From positions 1 through 7,902 of the forward strand of contig DNLZ01000377.1 of assembly GCA_003488325.1 (NCBI GenBank): 7,902 bases of DNA, read 5' to 3'. The notes under the pieces were generated by a model. It saw only the letters and a list, made by a program, of their open reading frames with translations, did no database searches and had not been told where the DNA came from. Both the position numbers and the translations under genes were made by a program. This document shows positions 1 through 6,612 of this stretch, in pieces (within the stretch, counting starts at the first letter, position 1; each line of letters starts with the position of its first letter). Source of the stretch: Planctomycetaceae bacterium. GTDB taxonomy: Bacteria > Planctomycetota > Planctomycetia > Pirellulales > UBA1268.

Positions 1-696
1 GAGGTCGCCGGCAATCTCGGGCTCCTGCTCGGCGAAGGCAACGATGCCTGCTCCACGGAGGGGCTCGTGCGGGTGCTGGGCAGCGCGCGTGTGGATCTCG
101 GTGCCGGCGTGGGCGAGACGTTCGCGGTGGGCCAGTCGGACGACAGCCCCGACGGTCGCACGCTCGACGTCGACGGTGACGTGACGATCGTGAAGCCCTC
201 GGGCACGGCGACGCTCACGATGAGTGGCGCCGGCCCGAACGGGCGGCCGCTCGTGGGTCGCGACCTCGTCGTGAGGGCACTCGGGGGCGGCATGACCGTC
301 GGCATCGTTGGCGTCAGCGTGGGACGCGATCTGCGCGTCTCGACGGGAGCCGGGGAGGATCTGGTCACCGTGTCCCAACTCGCGACCGGACGCCGCCTGC
401 AGGTCGCGACCGGCCCGGGCGACGGAACGGTGCGAGTCGATGCGGTCACCGTCGGTGAAGACGTGCGGCTGGTCGGGGGGGCGAACGGGGACGCCGTCCG
501 GATGCGTTCCAGCAGCGTGCAGCGGCGACTCTTTGCGAATCTCGGCGCGGGCGCCGACGCGCTCGACGTGAATGGCGTGGTCGTCGGGCGGACCGACCTG
601 CGGGGCGGGCCGGGGTCCGATGCACTCGTCACGGACCTGCTGCTCAACCTCGTCGCACCGACCTTCCGCGGGTTCGAGTCGGTCGAACGCGGGTAG
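1..696 (+). CDS. Repeat-containing beta-structure protein, C-terminal part (5' partial)
   Basis: The reading frame is open from the first base to a TAG at 694-696, giving 231 visible residues. The GTG at 67 is inside the frame and should not be taken as the start, because the frame and its repeat pattern continue upstream of it. The protein has almost no Lys, Cys or aromatic residues and is rich in Gly, Val, Asp and Arg. From residue 85 it is built of five back-to-back 22-residue units plus a partial sixth, of the form VGRDLxVxTGxGxDxVxV. Alternating hydrophobic residues followed by a G-x-G-x-D turn suggest a stacked beta-solenoid. Turns such as GEGND, GAGED and GPGSD resemble half of an RTX calcium-binding repeat, but no full GGxGxDxUx array is present. 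A few non-repeat residues ending FRGFESVERG close the protein. Extracellular or cell-surface location is inferred from composition and from the next gene. No enzymatic domain is visible, so a structural or adhesive role is only a guess. Confidence 0.8.
   Translation, partial: EVAGNLGLLLGEGNDACSTEGLVRVLGSARVDLGAGVGETFAVGQSDDSPDGRTLDVDGDVTIVKPSGTATLTMSGAGPNGRPLVGRDLVVRALGGGMTVGIVGVSVGRDLRVSTGAGEDLVTVSQLATGRRLQVATGPGDGTVRVDAVTVGEDVRLVGGANGDAVRMRSSSVQRRLFANLGAGADALDVNGVVVGRTDLRGGPGSDALVTDLLLNLVAPTFRGFESVERG
253..627 (+). repeat. Tandem 22-residue (66-base) coding repeat
   Basis: Units begin at 253, 319, 385, 451, 517 and 583, exactly 66 bases apart with no indels across five full units; the sixth stops after about 15 residues (VGRTDLRGGPGSDAL). 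The unit starts are VGRDLVV, VGRDLRV, TGRRLQV, VGEDVRL, VQRRLFA and VGRTDLR. Four of the units then carry a Gly-rich turn ending in Asp or an equivalent (TGAGED, TGPGDG, GGANGD, LGAGAD). The units have diverged strongly in sequence while the length is fixed, which fits selection for one coil per unit. A more degenerate copy may lie at 4-69 (VAGNLGLLLGEGNDA). Confidence 0.75.
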
Positions 697-711
697 GCGC
701 GGATCATCTCC

Positions 712-2025
712 ATGACCGGCCGACGCCACATCGTCGTCTTTCCACCGCGGCGAGACCGGGCCGGCCTGCGGACCGAGCGGCTGACGTGCGAGCGGCTCGA
801 GTCTCGACAGGTCCGTACCACGTTCCACGTCTCCGTCGGTGGTGACGACCTGGCGAACGGATCGGACGCGGCGCCCTTCCGGTCGATCCAGCGGGGGCTC
901 GATGCCGCACTCGAGCCGGGTGACACGGTCCTCGTGCACGAGGGACGGTACGCGGAGCGCGTGGCCTTCCGCGCGGGAGGGAGCGCCCGCGGCGGTCCCA
1001 TCACGCTCGCCGCCGCGCCGGGCGAGCGACCCGTGATCGACGTCGGCGAAATGCGCGGTGGGTCGGAGAACGTCGTCACGATCCGGGACCTGGGGCACGT
1101 CGTCGTGCGGGGCCTCGAGATCGTGGGCAACGAGACCCGGGAGGGCGGGGCGGCGGTGTGGGTGACCGGAGCCGGCACCGGCATCGAGATCCGCGACAAC
1201 CTCATCCACGACCTGCGGGGCGTCAGCTCGATGGGCATCGGCGTCTTCGGCACGCGCCGCGTCCCGATCCGGAATCTCACGGTGGCGGGCAACGTCATTC
1301 ACGACGGGGCCGTGGCCCCGAGCGAGGCCCTCGTCGTCAGCGGCAACATCGCGGGCTTCAGGGTCGCCGACAACCACGTGCACGACGTCGACAACATCGG
1401 CATCGACATCATCGGCGGCGAGCGCGACGTTCATCGCACCGCGGTGCCACGCGACGGCGTCGTGGTCGGCAACCTCGTGGAGCGTGCCCGCTCGAGCTAC
1501 GGGGGCGGCTTCGCCGCCGGCATCTACGTGGACGGCGCGCGTCGCATCCGCATCACGGGCAACACCTGCGTCGGCAACGATCTCGGCATCGAGGTCGGCG
1601 CGGAGCATCGCGGGTTCGACGCCGTCCGCGTCACGGTGACCGGCAACACCCTCCGCGCGAACGAGAAGGCCGGCCTCGTCTTCGGCGGCTACGGCCCCGG
1701 CGTGGGGCGGACCAGGCTGAGCGCGTTCACGGGAAACGTCATCGCCGGCAACGACACGCTCGGCACGGGCCATGGGCAGGTCTGGATCCAGTACGCCTCG
1801 GACAACACCGTGCGCGACAACGACGTCGAGTCGTCCGCCGACGGCCGCCTGCTCACCGTCGAGCCGGCCGCGCGGAGGAACCGGCTGGACGACAATCGCT
1901 ACCGCCTCGGCATGCGGGCCGCGGCCCCGATCTTCCAGTGGCGGGGGCGCTCATTCGCCTCGCTCGCGGCGTTCACGGCGGCGAGCGGACAGGACCGGCG
2001 CTCCACGGTCTCCTCGGCAGACTGA
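712..2025 (+). CDS. Right-handed parallel beta-helix protein with planctomycete LEPR-like leader
   Basis: A 437-residue protein. Residues 1-39 are basic and carry RLTCERLESRQV, a variant of the LEPR-XLL type leader; there is no classical hydrophobic signal peptide. Residues 39-83 hold the usual opening of secreted beta-helix proteins: VSVGGDD, then PFRSIQRGLDAA, then PGDTVLVHEGRYAE. From about 120 to 400 the chain is a run of parallel beta-helix coils marked by an Asn at a fixed turn (RDNLIHD, AGNVIHDG, ADNHVHDV, VGNLVERA, TGNTCVGND, TGNTLRANE, TGNVIAGND, RDNDVES), an asparagine ladder as in NosD-like and pectate-lyase-like folds. The tail, FQWRGRSFASLAAF and AASGQD, looks like a conserved end cap. 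Such proteins often bind or cleave polysaccharides, but no catalytic residues can be assigned. The ATG at 712 is chosen because it lies 15 bases after the previous stop, keeps the leader, and the next Met is at residue 114. Probably co-transcribed with the preceding gene. Its last 53 bases overlap the convergent ATPase gene. Confidence 0.9.
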   Translation: MTGRRHIVVFPPRRDRAGLRTERLTCERLESRQVRTTFHVSVGGDDLANGSDAAPFRSIQRGLDAALEPGDTVLVHEGRYAERVAFRAGGSARGGPITLAAAPGERPVIDVGEMRGGSENVVTIRDLGHVVVRGLEIVGNETREGGAAVWVTGAGTGIEIRDNLIHDLRGVSSMGIGVFGTRRVPIRNLTVAGNVIHDGAVAPSEALVVSGNIAGFRVADNHVHDVDNIGIDIIGGERDVHRTAVPRDGVVVGNLVERARSSYGGGFAAGIYVDGARRIRITGNTCVGNDLGIEVGAEHRGFDAVRVTVTGNTLRANEKAGLVFGGYGPGVGRTRLSAFTGNVIAGNDTLGTGHGQVWIQYASDNTVRDNDVESSADGRLLTVEPAARRNRLDDNRYRLGMRAAAPIFQWRGRSFASLAAFTAASGQDRRSTVSSAD

Positions 2026-4786
2026 GCCGCGCCCCGCCTCGCACGCACTTCGCGACCTCGATGACCGTGAGGGGCAGGAGCGACAGGCCGAGCACGATCA
2101 TCCATTCGTGGCGCACGTCCGTGCCCACCTCGAAGACGGGCCGCGCGAACGGGAGCGTGACGACGGCGACCTGCAAAAGCGCCGAGACGGTGATGGCCGC
2201 GAGCAGGGCCGGGTTGGCGAGGAACCCGAGCCGGAACGCCGTGACGCGGTCGCTGCGGCAGCCGATCGCGAAGAGGAGCTGGGCGAACGCCGCCGTGCAG
2301 AAGGTGACGGTCTGCGCGTGTCCGATCGCGCGCTCGTCCTCCGCACCGCGCCAGGTGAGCCAGAAGGCCGTGAGGACGGCGATGGCCACGAGTCCCCCGT
2401 GCGCGAGGATGAGGGCGCCGCGACCCCACGTGATGACCGGATCGTGCGGCGGACGGGGCGGCCGATCCATGATGTCGTCCTCGGGCGGCTCGAGCCCCAG
2501 CGCCAGGGCGGGCAGTCCGTCGGTGACGAGGTTGAGCCAGAGGATGTGGATCGCCTCGAGTGGCGCCGGCCAGCCGGCGAGGGCGGCGACGAACATGACC
2601 ATCACCTCGCCGGCGTTGCATGACAGCAGGTAGTGGATGAACTTCTGGATGTTGTCGTAGATGCCGCGCCCCTCCTCGACGGCCGCCACGATCGAGGCGA
2701 AGTTGTCGTCGGTGAGCACCATGTCGGACGCCTCCTTCGTGACGTCGGTGCCCGCGATCCCCATGGCGATCCCGATGTCGGCGGCCTTCACCGCCGGCGC
2801 GTCGTTCACGCCGTCGCCCGTCATGGCGACCACCTGCCCGGCCTGCCGCCAGGCGTTCACCACGCGCAGCTTGTGCTCCGCGGAGACCCGCGCGTAGACG
2901 GCGATCTCCGCCACCTCCGCGGCCAGCCGCTCGTCGGACAGGGCGTCCAGGTCCGCGCCGGTGACGGCCCGACCGTCGTCCTCCGCCAGCCCGAGCTCGC
3001 GGCCGATCGCCAGTGCCGTGGCGGGATGGTCGCCCGTGATCATCACCGGACGGATGCCGGCGGTGCGGCACCGCGCCACGGCCCGCTGGGCCTCGTCGCG
3101 TGGCGGGTCGATCATGCCGACGAGTCCGACATGCACGAGATCGCGCTCCAGGCGATGCGGCCCGGCCTCGAACGTCTCGTCCGCGGCCAGGTCGCGGCAG
3201 GCGAGTGACAGCACGCGCAGCGCCCGGTGGGCGAGCCCCTCGGCCGCCGCGAGGATCGCGCGTCGTCGGTCGTCCGTGAGCGGCACCGTCCGCCCGCGGA
3301 CGCGTTCCGCCACGCAGCGTGGCAGCACCGTCTCGGTGGCCCCCTTCGAGTCGAGGCCATGCGAGCCGTCCATGCGGCGCACGACGACGCTCATGCGCTT
3401 GCGATCCGAGTCGAAGGGCAGCTCGAAGACGACGGGCTCGGACGGGTTCTCCCGCGGCACGCCCCCCTTGAGCGCCGCCACGACGAGCGCGCCCTCCGTC
3501 GGGTCGCCGAGCACCTCCCATCCGCCGCTCCGACTCGGCTGCACCGTCGCATGGTTGCACCGCGCCGCGATCGTCAGGAGGCGGCCGAGGTCGGGATCGT
3601 CGCGGGGCGCCGCGACGACGTCGTCCGGAGCCGGCGCGGCCCCCTCATCCGCCACGCGGAAAAACTCCCCGTGGGGCGCGTAGCCGCCGCCGGTCACCCG
3701 ATACCGGCCGCCGGCCGTCACGATCTCGCGCACGGTCATCTCGTTGCGCGTCAGCGTGCCGGTCTTGTCGGAGCAGATCACGGTGACGCTGCCGAGCGTT
3801 TCCACGCCAGGCAGTCGGCGCACCAGCGCGTTGCGGGCGACCATCCGCTGCAGGCCGATCGCCAGCACGACCGTCACGACCGCGGGGAGGCCCTCGGGCA
3901 CCGCGGCCACCGCGAGGCTCACCGCCCGCATGAGCACCTCGGCCACGGGCCTCCCGCGCGCGACCTCGAGGAGGAAGACGATGCCGACCACGACGAGACA
4001 GACGACGACGAGCACGCGCCCGAGCTCGCCGAGCCGCCGCTGCAACGGCGTGGCCTGGGGCGCGGCGCGGTCGAGGAGTCCGGCGATTCGCCCGAGTTCG
4101 GTGTGCATGCCGGTGGCCACGACGAGGGCCTCGCCCCGGCCTGCCGCCGTCACCGTCCCGGCATGCACGATCGTGCGACGATCGCCGAGCGGTGTGTCGG
4201 GCGGGAGTGTCGCGGCGGCATCCTTCTCGACCGGCACGCTCTCACCGGTCAGGGCCGACTCCTGCACCCGGAGCCCGAAGCCGCCCAGGAGCCGCGCGTC
4301 GGCCGGAACGCTGTCCCCTGCCTCGAGCTCGATCCGGTCACCCGGCACGAGTTCACGTGCCGGACAGGCGCGACGTTCCCCTCCCCGCACCACCTTCGCC
4401 ACGGGCGCACTCATCCGCTCGAGCGCGGCGAGGGCGTGTGCGGCGCGCTCCTCCTGCAGAAAGCCGATGATCGCGTTCACGAGCACGATCGCCGCGATGG
4501 CCGCGGTGTCGGCCCAGTCTCCCATGAGGCCGGCGACCACGGCCGCCGCGAGGAGAATCCAGATGACGAGCTCCCGGAACTGTCGCAGCAGCCGCCACCA
4601 CCACGCCTCCGGTGCCGACTCGCGGAGGACGTTCGGGCCGAGCGCGTCGAGCCGTCGGGCCGCCTCGGCCGCGGACAGGCCCCGGTCGGCGTCGGTCTCA
4701 AGACGGTCGGCCACGTCCGCCGGCGGCAGGGCGTGCCAGGCGACCGGGCCTGCCCCGGAGTCGGCGGTCGCCGCGGGTATCCGCAT
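1973..4786 (-). CDS. P-type IIA cation-transporting ATPase (probable Ca2+ pump)
   Basis: A 937-residue membrane pump of normal family length that couples ATP hydrolysis to cation export. In order: N-terminal cation-ATPase domain (about 15-60); M1-M2 (73-110); actuator domain with LTGES (179-183); M3-M4 (258-312) with PEGLP (297-301); phosphorylation motif DKTGTLT with Asp340; nucleotide domain with KGATE (481-485); TGDHP (584-588); hinge TGDGVNDAP (656-664); and M5-M10 (716-915), ten helices in all. Metal ligands match SERCA-type pumps: Glu in PEGLP, Asn724 and Glu727 in M5 (SCNAGE), and Asn752, Thr755, Asp756 in M6 (LNLVTDG). The M8 ligand position appears to be Gln836 (FAQLLFAI) rather than the Glu of SERCA. 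Ca2+ is therefore the favoured substrate; Mn2+ is possible. The frame is open to an ATG at 4981, but the ATG at 4786 is preferred: homology begins near residue 15 of this version (VAWHALPPADV), and the longer form would run into the divergent HAD gene. The ribosome site is weak. The C-terminal 17 residues overlap the beta-helix gene. Confidence 0.96.
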   Translation of the reverse strand: MRIPAATADSGAGPVAWHALPPADVADRLETDADRGLSAAEAARRLDALGPNVLRESAPEAWWWRLLRQFRELVIWILLAAAVVAGLMGDWADTAAIAAIVLVNAIIGFLQEERAAHALAALERMSAPVAKVVRGGERRACPARELVPGDRIELEAGDSVPADARLLGGFGLRVQESALTGESVPVEKDAAATLPPDTPLGDRRTIVHAGTVTAAGRGEALVVATGMHTELGRIAGLLDRAAPQATPLQRRLGELGRVLVVVCLVVVGIVFLLEVARGRPVAEVLMRAVSLAVAAVPEGLPAVVTVVLAIGLQRMVARNALVRRLPGVETLGSVTVICSDKTGTLTRNEMTVREIVTAGGRYRVTGGGYAPHGEFFRVADEGAAPAPDDVVAAPRDDPDLGRLLTIAARCNHATVQPSRSGGWEVLGDPTEGALVVAALKGGVPRENPSEPVVFELPFDSDRKRMSVVVRRMDGSHGLDSKGATETVLPRCVAERVRGRTVPLTDDRRRAILAAAEGLAHRALRVLSLACRDLAADETFEAGPHRLERDLVHVGLVGMIDPPRDEAQRAVARCRTAGIRPVMITGDHPATALAIGRELGLAEDDGRAVTGADLDALSDERLAAEVAEIAVYARVSAEHKLRVVNAWRQAGQVVAMTGDGVNDAPAVKAADIGIAMGIAGTDVTKEASDMVLTDDNFASIVAAVEEGRGIYDNIQKFIHYLLSCNAGEVMVMFVAALAGWPAPLEAIHILWLNLVTDGLPALALGLEPPEDDIMDRPPRPPHDPVITWGRGALILAHGGLVAIAVLTAFWLTWRGAEDERAIGHAQTVTFCTAAFAQLLFAIGCRSDRVTAFRLGFLANPALLAAITVSALLQVAVVTLPFARPVFEVGTDVRHEWMIVLGLSLLPLTVIEVAKCVRGGARLSLPRRPWSAGPVRSPP

Positions 4787-4913
4787 GGCTGCTCGCTCTC
4801 GCGGTGTGCTCAGGGGCGGCCGAGACACGGAACGGACACCGCATGGCATCATACGAGCGGCGTCGCCGGACGGGCAGCGTGCCGACGGCGAGCGTGAAGA
4901 CAGGGTTGTTTCG
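4787..4913. promoter_or_regulatory. Divergent intergenic region between the ATPase and HAD genes
   Basis: These 127 bases must hold the start signals for both genes if they are transcribed separately. On the minus strand, TATGAT (plus-strand atcata at 4848-4853) matches the bacterial -10 consensus at five of six positions and lies about 61 bases before the ATPase start, but no good -35 element sits 16-18 bases behind it. I see no clear promoter for the HAD gene. Planctomycete promoters are poorly conserved, so the box is only a candidate. Confidence 0.3.
4863..4891 (+). repeat. Imperfect hairpin upstream of the HAD gene
   Basis: TCGCCG (4863-4868) pairs with CGGCGA (4886-4891), and inside it GGCA (4873-4876) pairs with TGCC (4880-4883) around a three-base loop. 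A small asymmetric internal loop separates the two stems. It ends 22 bases before the HAD ATG, so it could form in the 5' leader, or mark a protein-binding site. In DNA this GC-rich, short stems arise easily by chance, and there is no U-tract. Confidence 0.3.
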
Positions 4914-5597
4914 ATGACCTCTCCCGTCAGTGGCCCCACGGTCGATGCGGTGGCGTTCGACCTCGACGGCCTGCTCGTCAATACCGAGGATCTCTACCAG
5001 CACGTCGGCAGCGAGATGCTCCGCCGCCGCGGCCGCACGTTCGACCTCGATCTCCTCGACGCGATGATGGGCAGGCCGCAGCGGGTGGCGCTCGGCGTCA
5101 TGATCGAATGGCACGGCCTCGAGGACACGATCGACGACCTCGCCGTCGAGACGAGGCAGATCTTCGAGAGCCTGCTCGACGAGGGGCTGCGGCCGATGCC
5201 CGGCGCCGTCGCGCTCGTGAGCCGTCTCGTCGCCGGCGGCCTGCCCCGCGGCGTCGCCACGAGCAGCGGCCCCGACTTCGCCCACGACGTGCTCGGCCGC
5301 GTGGGGCTTCTCGAGCGGTTCGACTTCGTGCTGACGAGCGCCGACGTGACGCACGGCAAGCCGCATCCCGAGATCTACGAGACGGCGGCGGCACGTTTCG
5401 GCGTGCAGCCGGGCCGGATGCTCGTGCTGGAGGACTCCGCAGCGGGCTGTCGGGCGGCCGTCGCCGCCGGGGCCGTGACCGTCGCCGTGCCCGGCGGCCA
5501 CAGCCGCCGCCACGACTTCAGCGGGGTTCGCTTCGTCGCCGAGTCGCTGGGCGACCCGCGCATCGGCGAGCTGCTGCCTCCGGTCCAGACGCCATGA
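4914..5597 (+). CDS. HAD-superfamily hydrolase, beta-phosphoglucomutase-like (subfamily IA)
   Basis: A 227-residue soluble, cytoplasmic enzyme of normal length for this family, which transfers or removes phosphate through an aspartyl-phosphate intermediate. Motif I is FDLDGLLVNTE, with nucleophile Asp16 and acid/base Asp18; motif II is GVATSSG near residues 113-119; motif III is Lys149 in HGKPHPEIY; motif IV is LEDSAAG with Glu173 and Asp174. The helical cap between motifs I and II (about 25-85) is the C1 type seen in beta-phosphoglucomutases and small-molecule phosphatases such as pseudouridine-5'-phosphatase or sugar-phosphate phosphatases. The substrate cannot be read from the sequence, so no gene name is given. 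The start at 4914 has AGGG eight bases upstream and puts motif I at the usual distance from the N-terminus; the longer open frame upstream is antisense to the ATPase. It stands alone: divergent from the pump and convergent with the rhomboid gene. Confidence 0.93.
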   Translation: MTSPVSGPTVDAVAFDLDGLLVNTEDLYQHVGSEMLRRRGRTFDLDLLDAMMGRPQRVALGVMIEWHGLEDTIDDLAVETRQIFESLLDEGLRPMPGAVALVSRLVAGGLPRGVATSSGPDFAHDVLGRVGLLERFDFVLTSADVTHGKPHPEIYETAAARFGVQPGRMLVLEDSAAGCRAAVAAGAVTVAVPGGHSRRHDFSGVRFVAESLGDPRIGELLPPVQTP

Positions 5598-5610
5598 CCG
5601 ACCCGTCCGT

Positions 5611-5624
5611 CGCCGTGGCCGGCG
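5611..5624. terminator. Possible bidirectional hairpin between convergent genes
   Basis: CGCCG (5611-5615), loop TGGC, CGGCG (5620-5624) is a perfect five-base-pair stem lying wholly within the 27 bases between the HAD stop and the rhomboid stop. The position suits a shared terminator. The stem is short and neither side has a run of T, so it is not a standard intrinsic terminator. Confidence 0.25.
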
Positions 5625-6404
5625 TCAGGGAATCCTGCGGCGCAGCACCACGAGCGGGTCGGCCTCCGACCGCACCTCGCGAGAGCTCATCGGCTTCGCG
5701 AGCAGCATGCCGGCGATGAAGCCGGCCACGTGGGCCGAGTAGGCCACGCCACCGCCTCCGCCGGCGGAGTCGAACACGCCGCTGACCACCTGGAAGAGGA
5801 ACCAGATGCCGACCGCCACGTAGGCCGGCACGTCGACGATCATGCGGATCATGATCACGCTCACCCGCCGCTGGGGGTGCAGCACGAGGTAGGCGCCGAG
5901 CACGCCCGAGATCGCGCCCGACGCACCGAGGCAGGGAGTGAGGGCGGCCTCGCCCTTCGCGTTCAGCGCGACGAACGCCAGCGATGCGAGCACCCCCGTC
6001 GCGATGTAGAAGAGGAGGTAGCGCACGTGGCCCATGTCGTCCTCGATGTTGTCCCCGAAGATCCAGAGGAACCACATGTTGCCTGCGAGGTGCATGATGC
6101 TGCCGTGCATGAAGATCGCCGTGAGCAGCGTGAGCCAGACGGGGATCGGCGTCTCGCGCAGGCCGGGTACGGGCACCTGCACGACGCCCTCGGGCGTGGG
6201 GATCGCGCGGATGGCATCATCGGTGACCACGTCACGCCCCGAGATGATCTCCGCCGGCACCTGCACGTAGGCCATGGTGAACGCGTCGTTCGCGCCCATG
6301 CCCTGCAGGACCACGAAGACGAACACATTCGCGGCGATCAGCGCGACCGTCACGATCGGCACGATCCGTCGGTCGCTGTTGTCATCGGCGACGGGGAAGA
6401 CCAC
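5625..6404 (-). CDS. Rhomboid family intramembrane serine protease
   Basis: A 259-residue integral membrane protease that cuts substrate helices within the bilayer. Six membrane segments are visible at about 16-35, 88-114, 128-147, 155-175, 188-211 and 220-237. The catalytic dyad is Ser162 in LGASGAISG (the GxSG motif, start of helix 4) and His225 in AYSAHVAGF (helix 6). Helix 2 carries FMHGSIMHLAGNMWF with the conserved His105 and Asn109 that help form the oxyanion site. A roughly 52-residue loop separates helices 1 and 2, as is common in this bacterial subgroup. The N-terminus reads VFPVADDNSDRR, a typical rhomboid cytoplasmic start. The frame is open far upstream, but the GTG at 6404 is chosen: GGAG lies eight bases before it, the N-terminus matches family members, and the longer frame is antisense to the subtilase. 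The substrate is unknown. The divergent neighbour is a secreted protease, which hints at an envelope-processing role but does not prove one. Confidence 0.93.
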   Translation of the reverse strand: MVFPVADDNSDRRIVPIVTVALIAANVFVFVVLQGMGANDAFTMAYVQVPAEIISGRDVVTDDAIRAIPTPEGVVQVPVPGLRETPIPVWLTLLTAIFMHGSIMHLAGNMWFLWIFGDNIEDDMGHVRYLLFYIATGVLASLAFVALNAKGEAALTPCLGASGAISGVLGAYLVLHPQRRVSVIMIRMIVDVPAYVAVGIWFLFQVVSGVFDSAGGGGGVAYSAHVAGFIAGMLLAKPMSSREVRSEADPLVVLRRRIP

Positions 6405-6612
6405 GGGAACGGCTCCGCAGGCGGGGGAAAGACCGCGCCGGCCCTGCGCCGGACGGCACCGGGGCAGGATACCAGCCGCCGTCGGGCCGTCCGCGAAACG
6501 CGTGCTCCGCTGCGCGGGCTCGTGGACACGGGCCGGACCCACATGACAATCGAGGGAGTTTCCCGGCCGCCACGCCGTTGCCGTCGGGGACGAGTCCTCG
6601 GGAGCGGGCATC
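6405..6612. promoter_or_regulatory. Divergent intergenic region between the rhomboid and subtilase genes
   Basis: 208 bases separate two GTG start codons. Each start has a GGAG ribosome site exactly eight bases upstream: 6601-6604 for the subtilase, and 6413-6416 on the minus strand for the rhomboid. On the minus strand TATCCT (6466-6471) is a possible -10 box for the rhomboid, without a recognisable -35. No convincing promoter is seen for the subtilase. The subtilase frame is closed by a TGA at 6544-6546, which limits how far upstream it could start. Confidence 0.35.
6450..6493. repeat. 8-base inverted repeat flanking the candidate rhomboid -10 box
   Basis: CGGACGGC at 6450-6457 is the exact reverse complement of GCCGTCCG at 6486-6493. 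The 28-base interval contains the TATCCT candidate box. It could be an operator or an RNA hairpin in an upstream leader. An eight-base match in GC-rich DNA is not far beyond chance. Confidence 0.35.

Noticed and set aside
1899..3560. Long minus-strand open frame (553 codons)
   Set aside because: Shadow of the ATPase in another frame: Arg/Gly/Ala-rich low-complexity translation with no domain, while the overlapping ATPase frame has every P-type motif.
3227..4897. Long plus-strand open frame (556 codons) antisense to the ATPase
   Set aside because: His/Arg/Gly-rich translation without recognisable motifs; the open length results from high GC on the opposite strand of a real gene.
3744..4913. 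390-codon upstream extension of the HAD frame
   Set aside because: It lies antisense to the ATPase and has no domain; the HAD fold begins ten residues after the ATG at 4914, which has an AGGG ribosome site.
4787..4981. 65-residue N-terminal extension of the ATPase from the ATG at 4981
   Set aside because: It would cross the HAD start codon and add a Ser/Arg/Pro-rich segment before the family's usual N-terminus; the ATG at 4786 fits better.
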